NCBI GenBank assembly: GCA_015039465.1
Contig: MU130299.1
Span: forward strand, 854,219 to 918,218
Reading direction: 5' to 3'
Length of the DNA stretch: 64,000 nt
Source: Phlegmacium glaucopus
Taxonomy: Eukaryota > Basidiomycota > Agaricomycetes > Agaricales > Cortinariaceae
Both the position numbers and the translations under genes were made by a program. Every line of letters begins with the position of its first letter. Position 1 is the stretch's first letter. The notes below the pieces were generated by a model. That model was not told the origin of the DNA and searched no databases. It saw only the letters and a list, made by a program, of their open reading frames with translations. Positions 28,155 to 39,388 of this stretch are shown one piece after another.

Positions 28155-29245
28155 TTAATCCTCCTGGACTATTACCATAGCCGAGGGCGGTCCGTCCAAT
28201 CCTTGATGGTCCTTCTGCAGCTCTTCCTCCTCTAATGCCACTTTATCTTCCAATTCATCGGATTCAGCAGCATCACTGTCGAAAGGTTCTTCCACCTCTT
28301 CCTCCTCATCCTCAACGCCCACTTCTTCGTCTTCCCGTACCTCCGGGTCCTCTACATGTTTACTACCCTGTTGTTCATCCATTGCTGTATCGTCAACATC
28401 CATCGGGACGTCGTATATGACGGGTACATGATCAGCTTGTTGCGGTGGTGGCGGTGGCGCACTCTCTTGCAATATTGGACGAGGAGGTGAGGGTGGGATT
28501 GTTTTACGACTAGATGACGCTGCCCCAGTTGTTGTCGTTGTCGTTGTCGTTGTCGCTGTTGTTAGATGAGAAGACTTTTTCTTCTCCACTTTCTTATCGC
28601 CCGGTTTGGCTAATTGGCGGTACACTATATGATGTGCAAGAAAAAAAAAGGATTTTTGGTGGTGAGATAAGAATCGAAGGAAATTCAAATGTAACCGAAC
28701 CTTGGAGTTCTCCTTGCAGTTGTTCCACCATATCGGTAAACTCCAACATCTCCAGCGCTTTCAATACATCGGATGCTGATATACTCTTATGTTGCTTTGA
28801 CAAGGCAACATCATGAGCACTAAACGCAAAAAGAAACATGTCAAAAACGCGAATATTATCCCGTTTTACTGATAGATAAAAAAACCGTACGTAGCAGCTT
28901 GACAAAAAAAGGAGACACACCACTACTATTAGCACAGAACCCATAGATATAAAGATATGGAACTCACCCAAGTAGTTGATGAAAACCGTAGACCCTTTTA
29001 CAAGCGATAATACAGTCTCTTTTTGCAATTTGACGTTATCAGGTATCTGTTTTTTTTGTTAAAGCAAAAAAAACGAAAAAGTCATTTCAAGAAATCTGTT
29101 TTGAATTTGGCCCATTTCATACCGACGATTTTGCGATCTTCATCACGACGCTTTTTGGTAATTCATAGTTTTCAATTCCTTCGGAAACAAGGTCTTGTTG
29201 AGCTTGAGCTGAGATTGGGCCAGTGTATGCATCTTTTCTAGGCAT
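28155..29245 (-). CDS. DPB4: DNA polymerase epsilon / chromatin-accessibility histone-fold subunit Dpb4 (POLE3)
   Basis: Five exons: 29245-29123, 29046-28968, 28897-28891, 28819-28701 and 28624-28155, 798 nt in total with consistent phases, giving 265 residues. The N-terminus (MPRKDAYTGPISAQAQQ) leads into a CBF/NF-Y type histone fold: YELPKSVVMKIAKSS, then PDNVKLQKETVLSLVKGST, then VFINYLAATAHDVA, then ISASDVLKALEMLEF. The C-terminal half is low complexity: a Lys-rich stretch, a run of Thr, Pro-rich blocks and a strongly acidic tail (VEDEEEEVEE), as in Dpb4/Dls1 homologues. The protein pairs with Dpb3/POLE4 in polymerase epsilon and with the CHRAC/ISW2 remodeller, in the nucleus. The loop between histone-fold helices is supplied by a 7-nt exon. 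The gene is convergent with Nup107, about 200 bp between stops. Confidence 0.93.
28891..28897 (-). other. 7-nt microexon of the Dpb4 gene
   Basis: Exon CTGCTAC, preceded by tttgtcaag and followed by gtacgg. Exon 2 ends in phase 1 (TTG G) and exon 4 begins T GCT CAT. Only insertion of these 7 nt restores the frame, and it yields NYLAATAHDVA, the conserved Dpb4/POLE3 sequence. Direct splicing of exon 2 to exon 4 shifts the frame. Confidence 0.85.
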
Positions 29246-30310
29246 TTTCTTATATATATACCTATCGGTGGCTCGGGATTCGGCGTTTTCTATGACAATT
29301 GGGTATTTGAGTGAATTGGACAAGAATTGGAATTTGGCTATATGGCGATCACGTGACTTGAAAGTCGCGTCCATGATGGCATCAGTCTTACCTGCGCAAC
29401 ATCTGGGCCTTTCTCGAGTTGGGATGGGTAGGAAGGTGAGTTCATTCCCCAGTGAAAGTGACCTTTTCCCCCCTGTTTCTTACCCTCGAGAACCCAATCC
29501 TCGTCATCGATACCGGTTATCCCGTTATCAATGGCAAGACTCATTAACTTAATTAAATGTAAAGGGCATCTCAGACCCAAATTGTCAAGTGCTGTCCTCG
29601 AGATCAGGGCTGATGTTTGCAAAGTTTTGTTGCTTCGTATGGGCAATTTTGTTTGTAGGTGCTGCTGTTATTTTCCAGACGAACTACTCGTTTATGAAAT
29701 GGTCCTTCCAGAATCAGACTTGGCTTGAAAATCGTTATCGATTGCGCTATTTTTCATATTCATGATCGCCTTTGTCGCATGACTTGCATCTCTGTTATCT
29801 TCCGCAGCAATCGTTGTAACAATGTTCTCATTATACCGGTTAGACGGTCGACTTCTTCAACCAAGCTGGTTGTGTATTGGTGCCTAAGTCTCTGTGGGCT
29901 CTAGCACTCCCTCCGGTTCCTGTTGATGTGTGAGGATCGTGCTAATATAAAATGGCTTATGTGGAGTCTGAGAGTTGCGTATACATATCGGCGTCTTATT
30001 AACGAGGCTTGAAAATAATAAATGATGAATAGAAAGACAGAGATGTAGCGGCGCAATCGGAGGACGTCGTCTACGTACATGTATATTATTTGATCCCCTA
30101 AACTTGAGTGCACATAATTCATGATTTGAGGATAAAGTCAATACTCAATATACCACCGAGCTTCTCGTGCGCTGATATTCAGGGTTCCCCGACTAAGTCA
30201 TGAGCCAGAAGAAATTTGCGCCTTACAGCGACCAGATAAATGGATTGAGTGAAACCTTGTATTCACCATCACCATATTTAGTCCCGATTCATTCCACTAC
30301 AACAAAAAAA
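29246..30310. other. Intergenic region upstream of Dpb4
   Basis: No supported gene. A frame on the minus strand (29338-29646) lacks recognisable motifs. The first part is the Dpb4 promoter side, with an E-box-like cacgtg at about 29350. The rest is the 3' flank of the membrane protein gene. Confidence 0.45.
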
Positions 30311-32380
30311 CTAAGGATGTCTACCAAATCCAGTCGGACTCAAGCTCCTCATACCCCCCTGCCCTAGATCCCTCGCACTCCAACTACTGGCCATGATCTG
30401 CTCAACTTTCTTTATCGGGTCTTCTAACAAATCTGGCCGAGTCTCAACAGCAATGGCGTCGCCTGATTCCTTCGAATGACTAGGTGCCTGCTTCATATCA
30501 TTCGTTGCAGCCGTGTCACGCACTCGTCCCCGTGAAACCGCATGCTGGGATAACCGAACATCCGGAACTACCGACTTCGCGGACGAAGGGGGCTTCGGAA
30601 GACGATGCGGATTGTAAGGAGACTGGATTTTCCTCTTACCCTTTGAAGCACTTGAAACCATCAAGGGTCTAGTCGGGCTCAGAGATACCGGAACACGCGA
30701 TTTGGAATGATGAGGATGCACTCCCGCTGGCGAAGCAGGAATAGGCGTAAAGCAGATCTGGCTATGCAGTGGTGGACTCATGATCTGTGCGGGGCTTCGA
30801 GGCAGGATATCTCTTCGTGGTACTTGAGATATAGGAAGGTCACTGTTCGACGTTCGTTTTACTGGACTAGTGATTCGGCTACTCTGACTTCGACTTTGGC
30901 GACCTTCAGGGATCGGGGTGGGTAGACGGGTGAGCCTTTTGTTTGCGTCATCCTGTTTAAGCCAAGTAAAACTGCGACGTGGACTGTGATTTGGCGTTGT
31001 AGCCGCCGAGTCAGGGATTATTTGAAATCCAACGCCGTGAGGCTCCATGGAGGCAGGAAACGTCGTGGTACTATCTGTGCGCCGAGAATTGCCAACGGGA
31101 CGTTTTTTCGGCGAAATGCTATGTGTTCTGGTTGGAGAATCGGCAAAGGGGTCTGAATCCGGTATTGGATATCTTCGTCGTCTTCCGACGTAGCTGTCTA
31201 CCTCCATGCTCTCATCCGCATCTGGACCACCCAACAACACGCTGCCTTCCTCAATAATTGCCTCAGGACGGGAAGCAAGCAAAGTAGAGCCAGCAAGGCC
31301 GCGGACGGAATCCATCCACTTGTTCTCTTTCTTGACTTGTTCTATTATACCTCGCTTGATGCTTTTGTGTCGTAAACTCTCCCAAGGTACTTCATGCACC
31401 TTTCGCCGCATTTCCTGTTCCTCATCACTTTCGTAAAGCTCAAGTAAAGCCAATGATGTGGTATCAGATGTAGGCGAGGGCAAGACATTACGTGAAGGTC
31501 CAGCGGCAGTAGATCGTGTAGATTTGAAGGTGCGTGTAGATTTTGAAGTACGAATTGACCGTGTTGATTTCACCCTTGCATTTAAATTTGTATTAGGACG
31601 AGTAACTATAGTAGGAGCCAGGAAAGGATCATCGCCATTCGGGTATTCATCAGGGACATGGAATCCCCGGACCGGATCGAAAGCCGGTTTTTCATTGAAT
31701 GAAGGCCAGCGGAAATGAGGGCTAGCACGAGTTGCCCCTGGAAGATTTTTCATCTGCGTAGGTGCTCCTCTTCGTTCAGTGTCGTGATCCTGTATATGAT
31801 GATGCTCTGGTTCGTCGATCCCAATATAACGGGGACCAATAAGAAGAGCTCCGTCATCCCTACGCACACGATGTTTACGTGTGATGCATCTATATAAGAG
31901 CCATCCTATTAAACCACCCAGGAGAATACCCGTTAAGGCAAAAGCAGGGATTAGGTAGATGAAATTGAAAGGTGATCGGGCTGTGGTAAGGATTGGCGAT
32001 GCAGTAGAAGATGGTGAATAAGTTGGGGTGCTAGTGGTAGTATTTTGTGACGATGATAGAAAGGAGAGAGCGGACGTAGAAAAGAAAGTGGAAGTAGGAG
32101 ACGTTGTAGTTGTCGAAGGTGACAGAAATGAAATCACGATAGCGGGGTTTGAGGCACTAGAAGGCCTTGATGCGGGTGTGGGTGCAGCGACCGAAGAATA
32201 GTCGATTGTGGTTGTGATTGTGATCACTGCTGGAGCGGAAGGTGGCGCTTGACGGGGTGCATGTCTATCGCCATAACCAAGATAAGAGGACCTCACGGAT
32301 ACGATGTCCCTCTCTAAAGCTAATGCAATCATAACCCGCATGGCTAATAAGAGCATGGGCCGAAGATGGAAATGCCACAT
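30311..32380 (-). CDS. Single-pass membrane protein with Ser/Thr-rich ectodomain and long cytoplasmic tail, function unknown
   Basis: An uninterrupted frame of 689 codons from the ATG at 32378-32380. The start was chosen because MWHFHLRPMLLLAMRVMIALA reads as a signal peptide; the frame itself is open to an ATG at 32467. Residues about 40-138 form a Ser/Thr/Pro-rich, probably O-mannosylated segment. Residues about 139-164 (IYLIPAFALTGILLGGLIGWLL) form a membrane helix followed by basic RCITRKHRVRR, which predicts an outside N-terminus. The tail of about 520 residues is polar, Pro/Ser/Arg-rich and likely disordered, with many possible phosphorylation sites. The layout recalls fungal wall-stress sensors (Mid2/WSC style), but no WSC cysteine domain is present, so this is only an architectural analogy. 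No family was recognised. The gene starts 22 bp after the stop of the upstream same-strand gene. Confidence 0.7.
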   Translation of the reverse strand: MWHFHLRPMLLLAMRVMIALALERDIVSVRSSYLGYGDRHAPRQAPPSAPAVITITTTIDYSSVAAPTPASRPSSASNPAIVISFLSPSTTTTSPTSTFFSTSALSFLSSSQNTTTSTPTYSPSSTASPILTTARSPFNFIYLIPAFALTGILLGGLIGWLLYRCITRKHRVRRDDGALLIGPRYIGIDEPEHHHIQDHDTERRGAPTQMKNLPGATRASPHFRWPSFNEKPAFDPVRGFHVPDEYPNGDDPFLAPTIVTRPNTNLNARVKSTRSIRTSKSTRTFKSTRSTAAGPSRNVLPSPTSDTTSLALLELYESDEEQEMRRKVHEVPWESLRHKSIKRGIIEQVKKENKWMDSVRGLAGSTLLASRPEAIIEEGSVLLGGPDADESMEVDSYVGRRRRYPIPDSDPFADSPTRTHSISPKKRPVGNSRRTDSTTTFPASMEPHGVGFQIIPDSAATTPNHSPRRSFTWLKQDDANKRLTRLPTPIPEGRQSRSQSSRITSPVKRTSNSDLPISQVPRRDILPRSPAQIMSPPLHSQICFTPIPASPAGVHPHHSKSRVPVSLSPTRPLMVSSASKGKRKIQSPYNPHRLPKPPSSAKSVVPDVRLSQHAVSRGRVRDTAATNDMKQAPSHSKESGDAIAVETRPDLLEDPIKKVEQIMASSWSARDLGQGGMRSLSPTGFGRHP

Positions 32381-32402
32381 GAGATGGTACCACGGTAGTG
32401 AA

Positions 32403-33158
32403 CTATTGTAACAACTGGTCTGATGGTATGACGATGAAGCCCACACGGCTTTCCACGCACAGAGCACTCAAGTCGTGAATCGGGGCGTCGAATGCGAGAC
32501 CTGCAGCGATGTATGTTGATCGTCTGATGAGATGGGAGGATGGAGAATAAGATGCGCCTGTAACACCCGAACGACGAGTTTTACGCCAGAAAGTTGTTGG
32601 TCGAACTAGAATTGAAACGTATAGGTTTAATTCAACTCGAAAGATACGTGAGGAATATGACATACACAGTGGCGGAGGAGGACGAACGAGTTCCCCTCCT
32701 CTTGTAATTGGTCGACTTAGGGTTGGGGTAGAACTCCTCTTCAAGGCGCGTCCTAGCACAAAAGGAGACGAATCCCCTTCCAAATTACTGAATTCCGGTG
32801 GTCGGTCTTCCTGAGAGGCAGCAGGTAGGGGTCTTCGTTCTGGAGGGGCACTTTGTGATCGTGTCGGTCGATGCCTGGGTCTTGATCTCCAAGTATTGGT
32901 AGGGGGTGAAAGAAGGTTGCTATCAACTATTGTCGGTGACCGTGTGCGCCTTTGGGGTAAAGCGGGTGGGTTTATAAAATCCATGTCATTGACTGGAGAC
33001 TTGGCCTTGGAGGCTGACGCGGAAGCCTCCTCATCAATTTCCGATTCGAGAGTGACCATGATCGGGGTCAGAGGACGAGAAGAGCGTCGTCCGAAAGTAA
33101 AATCCTTTGTCTCAGGGTATAATGGTATTGGTGAAACGAGGACTGTGAGGTCCGTCAT
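32403..33158 (-). CDS. Hypothetical protein, Pro/Arg/Ser-rich, one intron
   Basis: Exons 33158-32666 and 32605-32403, with a 60-bp intron (gtatgt to ttctag), give 231 residues. The first 165 residues are low complexity and rich in Arg, Pro, Ser and Thr (RRTRSPT, RPRHRPTRSQSAPP), suggesting disorder. After the intron a more ordered stretch follows (TTFWRKTRRSG, then YIAAGLAFDAPIHDLS, then ESRVGFIVIP). No family was recognised. The stop lies only 22 bp before the ATG of the next gene on the same strand, very close for a basidiomycete. Either the two share a transcript, or the gene models need joining or re-cutting by cDNA. Confidence 0.6.
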   Translation of the reverse strand: MTDLTVLVSPIPLYPETKDFTFGRRSSRPLTPIMVTLESEIDEEASASASKAKSPVNDMDFINPPALPQRRTRSPTIVDSNLLSPPTNTWRSRPRHRPTRSQSAPPERRPLPAASQEDRPPEFSNLEGDSSPFVLGRALKRSSTPTLSRPITRGGELVRPPPPLCMSYSSRIFRVELNLYVSILVRPTTFWRKTRRSGVTGASYSPSSHLIRRSTYIAAGLAFDAPIHDLSALCVESRVGFIVIPSDQLLQ

Positions 33159-33507
33159 GGTGGTTGGTAGGTGAGCTGCCAGACTTTCGGACCATTTTAT
33201 ACAGGGAATCTGATGGCCGACGGGTTTATGGTGACTTTATCCAAATTTTACAACAAAAGTAAGAGGCGGTCAGGAATGTTATCCCACATCGTCTTGACTG
33301 ATAAATCGGGTGGAAGACTAGGCAGGCGTTACGGTGACGGTTGTGGGGTTGAGCTTGATCCAATCTGTCTTCTTCCTGCACACAACCACATTCAAAGGTA
33401 AGTCTTGCATTCATTAGGATTCATGAAAATGAGCAGAGTAGGAGATATAGAACCTGTGAGAGTCAAGCCTTAAGCCTTATAGGACACAGACGTCTTGTCG
33501 GGAAACT

Positions 33508-35168
33508 ATGGTCGAACTACCAACAGAACTCTGGCTCAGGATAGCTTATTTTGTGCCAGATGTTGATCTGTATCGTCTTACTTCGGTCAACCGATTGTTC
33601 TTCGACCTAACGATGGACAGGCGGTACAGGCAACTAATCATCGATCATGACCGCCCACTTGTATTAATTAACAAACTATCAAGGCTTGAGTGAGCAATTC
33701 CTTTCTTTTCAGTATGGTTCAATTTCTCAATTGACTAACTTCAAAGGCGGGATCCTTTGGTGGCCTCTCGTGTGAGATCACTCACCATTCACCCAAAGGC
33801 AGTTCGCTCAGCGTGTTTGAGGTCCAGCAAAGGCAGGAGTAGATGTCGTCCTGCCACCAACCAACATTGGCCAAGTTATTTCCGGCAAGTCTTGTTTCTC
33901 TGCTTAAATGGTTTGACTCATGAATATTTCAATGTCCAGCCTTCAATCTGAAAAATTCGCGATGTTAGAAGATATTGAACTTGCCGATCGGTTTCTCGCT
34001 GCACTGGAAAACTTGCACTGCATCGAGGAATATGTCATTGAATGGAAACAAGGCATTGAAGCCGAACGTTCCTTTTGTCTACCCCTCCTTTCGGCTATGT
34101 GGCCCCTGTATGGCCATAATCTACAAATCATCAAACTGGACATGATGCTCACCAATCTTTGCGATATGTTGGGCTCTGTAACGGGTTTGGATCGTGTACA
34201 GGAACTATCTATAAACCTTACTTGCAATCATGGCAGGTTCGGTCATTGGGGCCTTGGGGAGAATGAGGCCAAAGATGCTTTTGAGCGATTGGCTACTTTC
34301 ATGAACCGTTTGGCGCTCTCTCTCCAATCATTGACCCTCTCATCGATCGGACACCTCAACTTCTCATGGCTCTACTCCAACCTGAGTTACTTCCCTCATC
34401 TAACCTACCTCGCCCTCCTCCTTCCTTGTGATCCTCACCATGTCGTAGATCCGACAGCATTCCACCACTTCCTCCGTGCTCACCGTAGTATCGAGCACCT
34501 AAATTTCTCCCCACAGTATTGTTGTTATCAATCCAGCCTACCACCAGAAATCAATACTGAGCTCGTTTCAACTGATGATTGGCTCAATCGTTGTTTTACT
34601 GGGATTACGTTTCAAAATCTCCAACGCCTCGAACTTGGCTTGAACGTTCTAGGGTCTGGTGGAAAGAGAGTGATGCTACCCGTCCCTTGTATTGGATATG
34701 CCGCAAGGAATGTACGTTCCCTTGGGATATTGGGACGTATAATTTCTTTAGCCGATCTTGCCTTGATTCTGAACCCATTTTCGCGCACTGAGTGTGGCAT
34801 AGCCCCACGCACGCTTGTGCTCGAGGTCCATGTACTTGATGTGAACTTGCTAGATCTACTTGCAGATTACCTGCCAGAGCTGGAACGACTTGATCTGACT
34901 TACAGTTGGGTTCACAGCTCCGGTTGCACAACTGAGGTATGTTCCCTCTTTTTTTTACTACGCATATTTAATATCTTCATGACCACTCCTACTCTTTTAG
35001 ACACAATTCGTGAAAGAAATCCATGGTCGGATGTACTCATATTGGAAATTATGGGAACTCGTCCTTCGTTGTTCGCGGCATAATGATGATGCTCGCTGGC
35101 CGTGTCAACAAGCAATTTCACGATGTATACCTGGACTACACCGACCTTCTCCCCTTCTTGGTGAATAG
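33508..35168 (+). CDS. F-box protein
   Basis: The N-terminal motif LPTELWLRIAYFVPDVDLYRLTSVNR is a standard F-box of the mushroom type (residues about 4-30), expected to bind Skp1 in an SCF ubiquitin ligase. The body is leucine-rich without a strict repeat, as in the large F-box/LRR-like families of Agaricomycetes. Intron 1 is at about 33690-33746 (gtgagc to caaag). A second intron ends with ccag near 33940; its donor is unsure, gtccag at about 33821 being the best phase match. A last intron at about 34937-34999 (gtatgt to ttttag) extends the protein past the simple frame to TAG at 35166-35168 (ending HRPSPLLGE). Substrate unknown. Confidence 0.78.
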
Positions 35169-36040
35169 ATAAGCCATGACTTCTCTTTGCTACTATGTTC
35201 CTAAGTTCCTATATATCCTTTTTGATGTTGTTTATTGTTTCCATCTACCACCAAAAGCTACAATACCATACATTCTGTCACCTTTCTTTAGTGTATAATG
35301 CTATTAGTCAGTGTTGGGAGCCTCTGACTTGAGGTTGGAAGAGTCTGCATCCAGGCCTATATAACTTGAAGGTGAAAACTATGAATCTGATGACTCCAAT
35401 GAGACAGATAAGTGGATTTGACTTAAATGAAGTCTGTCTGTGTGTTTGATGAAGATACTCTTGGAGTAGGCTGGATTGTTTGAACAGAGGCAGGGTTGAA
35501 GCCACAGTATTGCAGGTAGGGATGCCAAAGTTCAGTTCAGTTTGGCTCAGCACCAATTTTGTCAGCCAGAACCAGAACCAGAACCATAAGAACCATTTAA
35601 AAGCAGACTTTTGTTAGGATATCACTAATTAGTCATGAAATTTACATTTTATATCTTATTTTCTAAAATTACATCTTATTTCTTAGAAACAAGTATATCT
35701 TGAAAGTTGAGGCCAGAATTTTGTGGTATTGGTGTTACAACCATGACATCACTAGAAGCAAACATGAAAATAACAGATACTACTAATCCATTTTAATTTT
35801 TGCTGACCAGTGACAACTACAAATTTAAAGTCATAAAGCTGAGACATGTTATTGATTATATACTCTGCCAGACCAAAAATGATGTACAGTTGGTGATTGT
35901 AGCTGAACCCGCTATGGGTTGCAGGTAGGGTACAAACAGGTATGGGTCCAGGTACAGATTTCTGTACCCTCAGAGAACCCCTACCCTCAGTGACATATAT
36001 ATAGTGCCGTTGTACTGAATGGGTAACCATTCACTGTTCA
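35169..36040. other. Repeat-rich intergenic region
   Basis: No gene was seen. It includes a short (ccagaa)n run at about 35570-35586 and, at about 35905-35995, a degenerate ggtagggta/gtaccc-rich patch resembling the CCCGTA-rich end of the Plavaka-type element at 55626-55924. That is probably a decayed relative. Confidence 0.45.
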
Positions 36041-37015
36041 GTATACTTGCCTTTTGGCAGAATGGTCTTGTGCGGCACTCTGGGCCAATGTTGTGCTGGT
36101 CATTGACTAGGTCATGACTCTCAGGTGACTGGTCATCACAGTCATGACTCTGGTCATGACCGCAGTCATGACTGCTCTCACGGCCCTAGGCCTGTGATTG
36201 TGCTGATCTGATTGGTGATGTAACTGATAAGGCTGCGTGAAATGGCTCTCGATGCTTGAAATTCCATACGATAGGTAGTATAATTACATGTTCTTCTCTA
36301 CTAAAACCCAAGAACTGTTGGAAGTGTCGAGTTCACTCCGGGTAGATAAGCTGATAAAGAGAACATTATGCCAGAGGTCAAAGATAAGAATACTATTTTT
36401 GTTATCATTCCTGTACTTGTATAAATACTAGTTACGATTAGAGTAGTTCTTTAGTCGAATAACTAGTGTCTTATCTGGTTAACACCAACCGTCCTAAGCC
36501 TCCATTCTATTGTCGCTCTCAACATTATTACCCATTATTCGCCTAAATTCAACAAGAACTTGCTCTGTAGTATTATCAACATCCAGATCATCCTCCCCTT
36601 CTGTGTCCAGATCCAGTCTCCAGAAGCTCGTAGAATTCCAGTTCTTTTCCAAATGAATCCTCCTGCACGTTTCAAACAGCTGCTGCCCAGTGTATTATTG
36701 AAATCAAAGAGTTCAGTTAGTTTGAGCAATGAGCAGAGGAAGTCTTGATGTGTTTCATGCTGAACATACTCAAGAAGTTGAAGTATATCTGAAGTTGAAG
36801 TACATATTGTGCAAAGTTATCTACCCTATAAGCCCTGGCAGCCCTGGCTTACACTTAGCCGGGACCTGCTGGGTTGCCATCAGCCATGACCAGTCATGAC
36901 TATGACTGGTCATCAAAAACTGGCTGGTCATGACCGCACAACACTGCTCTGGGCCATACTGAATGGTTTCGGCCTGTCAGCTAGTCAGGGGTTCAATTCC
37001 TGTTACTGTGATACT
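36041..37015 (+). repeat. tRNA-derived SINE-like sequence, split by a hAT-type element
   Basis: The left half (to 36085) has an A-box-like ttggcagaatgg. The right half (from 36947) has a good B box, ggttcaattcc, in a folded T-arm CAGGG-GTTCAAT-TCCTG at about 36979-36995. With the 861-bp insertion set aside the halves form one tRNA-like unit with a long variable region (tRNA-Ser/Leu style). The acceptor stem does not pair, so it is a retroposon or relic rather than a working tRNA gene. A second copy of the left half is at 57073-57152. Confidence 0.5.
36078..36954. mobile_element. Non-autonomous hAT-type transposon (861 bp) with 8-bp target duplication
   Basis: The element spans 36086-36946 and is flanked by exact CTCTGGGC at 36078-36085 and 36947-36954. 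Terminal inverted repeats begin CAATGTTGTGC on the left and CAGTGTTGTGC when the right end is read inward, the CAnTG start typical of hAT elements. Sub-terminal regions hold many gtcatgac/tggtcatgac palindromic words (36110-36180 and 36885-36935), likely transposase-binding sites. No transposase frame is inside, so it depends on another element. Confidence 0.82.
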
Positions 37016-39388
37016 GTCTTGACCTCAGCGAGCGGCAAGTTGCAGGGTGAAACTCCCTGGGGTGACGTATGTGTAGGGATTGTCGTGGGTAACCCACATC
37101 AGGAAAACGTCCAATTTGTCTTTGGGGTCTTTGTCTTTGATACCCGTGGCTTTGGTATCTTCTCTCAGGTTTGTTCATCTCTGATACATCTTTGGCACCT
37201 CTCTGTCTTCAGGAATACATCGTCATCTTTACGAGGGATGTCTCAGTGGCTTTGTGAAGTATCAAGCATCTTTAGTGAAAGGAGTGATCTTTAGTATCTT
37301 CAGAGTGCCCAGCCAAAGCTATAAAATTTAAAAAGCAATTTCGTGTGAATGATGATCTATGTACTTATTTACATAGAACTCCCGAAAAGCATCTAAGCTA
37401 TTAAAAAACTTCAGCTCTGGAGGGACAAAGCTGTGGCCAGCGACACCCATTAAATGTGCACTGCGCAGGATAGTGTTGAGGTGGACAACGACCATCACAC
37501 GACCGCCTGTTGAATCAAAATCAGGCTCAACCTTCCACATCCCCGTATCAGGACATGGGTCATCTCCTACTGCCAAAAACCACGAAACAAGTGCACAAGG
37601 ATAGGTTACCTTATTATGAACAACAGACATCAGTAACCGAACACGAGCAACAAGAAGCCCACAAAATCCCTCAAGGTCAGGGTCTCCTGACAAAAAAACC
37701 GTGTCATGTCTTCCGGGTCCCTTGCGCCATGAATCAACGGCACGAATGCGCTCCCTGAACAAACCACGGATGCCTGACTTATCACTCAACACATAATAAG
37801 TCGACACCGTGGATGGAAAGACACAGACCTTCCCACTGACAGCTGGACACTGGTCAAGAGGAATATCGTCCAATGGAGTGTCGTCCTCTGGGTTTTCTTG
37901 CTCGTAGAGGAATCACGAGATAAGTTCATGGAGGTGGAGGATGCCAATATGAGCACCACGCTGTACTGCATTGCGTGGCAATTTGGGGACTGTAAAAATG
38001 ATGTCAGGCTGGAAAAGCAATTTGAGCACAACCTGGAAGCACTCACGAGGGTTTTGGGACAGAACAACCTCCCCAAGGACATCGTCATCCACAGCATGTC
38101 CATCATCGTCCTCATCAGGTGGCGGTGGTGGTCCTGGTGCGGTAACTTCGATTTCACCGAAAAGTGGGGTATTAAGCATCCCACAAGCCCGAGGATCTGC
38201 ACGAGCTGCCAGCTTGTCCAGTCTCTGGTTAGTGACCAGCATTTGCCCAAGAGCTTCAAAACGACTCAAACGACGCCAGGGCTTCTTCACTGCCTTAATG
38301 TGTTTGGACTCTGTAATTGATGAACAGAGGCCATTCGGGGTGCCGAATTCTTTGATCATATGCGTATAATGTATGAGTGAATGTTGACGTGGAAGAGAAT
38401 ATCCATCTGGACAAACGAGATCAAAGGCAACTCGGTCGCGATGGAAGGCTGAAACGGCAGCATCAATGGCGACTAGATCATCTTCATCAATAACAGAACG
38501 GCGCACAAGGTAACAAAACTCTAAGAAGGAGCTAATTGCGTGGACCATCTGAGATGGTACACGGCCGGAAATTGCAGGAAGATAAACCTAGAATTGGTAA
38601 TGTCAACATTTGTTTGTCAATATAAGAAGACAGGAACTACCTTCATGAGAGCCTTAGAGTCATCGCCCGTCCACTGTTTGAATCCGCGGCCTTCAGGAAA
38701 GCGACGCAGACCTGGGAAGGAGGGAGCTGCAGCAATCCTATCCTTTATGATCAGATATTTAACTAATCAAGCAAGCGAGAAGGGACACACCAGCAATCTA
38801 TATCAGCCAATATTTTTTTTGCCTCAGCAGTGGGGTACACCGCTTCAATATACTGAGTAACCCAAGTAACAAGGTGGTCTTTGAATGTTCCTTTGATGAT
38901 TTGATGAAGAAGGTCTGGCGAGAGTAATTCGTGTATGTCGGCACGTGGAAAACCATGAGTAAATGGCTAGCAAAAATGAGGAAGTTAGATCAAGTAACAA
39001 TAAGTATGATTGACTTACCATTATTCCATCAACAATCCCATAGTCGTACCACAGTGACTTTGTTCCTAGAGCCTCGAAGAGTGCTTCGGTGAGCTCATGA
39101 GTTCTCCGACCACCACCTTCATCGAGCTTATCCCAGGGAGCATCGCACCTTGGAGTTGGAATAAGACTGGTTGAATTCAGTTCAAGATAAGACCATCCTC
39201 ACCGTGGACACCAATTTTGAACAATGCAGGCCAGGAGAACTTGCTCGGGATAATCAGCTATATATGGACCAAGTCCATATATCATCCTCCTATAATATCC
39301 ATCTCCATAGCGTACAATTTCAGGTTTCTCCATGCCCAGTCGCAATGATTGAAGGATGCGATTGATTGAACCATGAAACAATTGGCGG

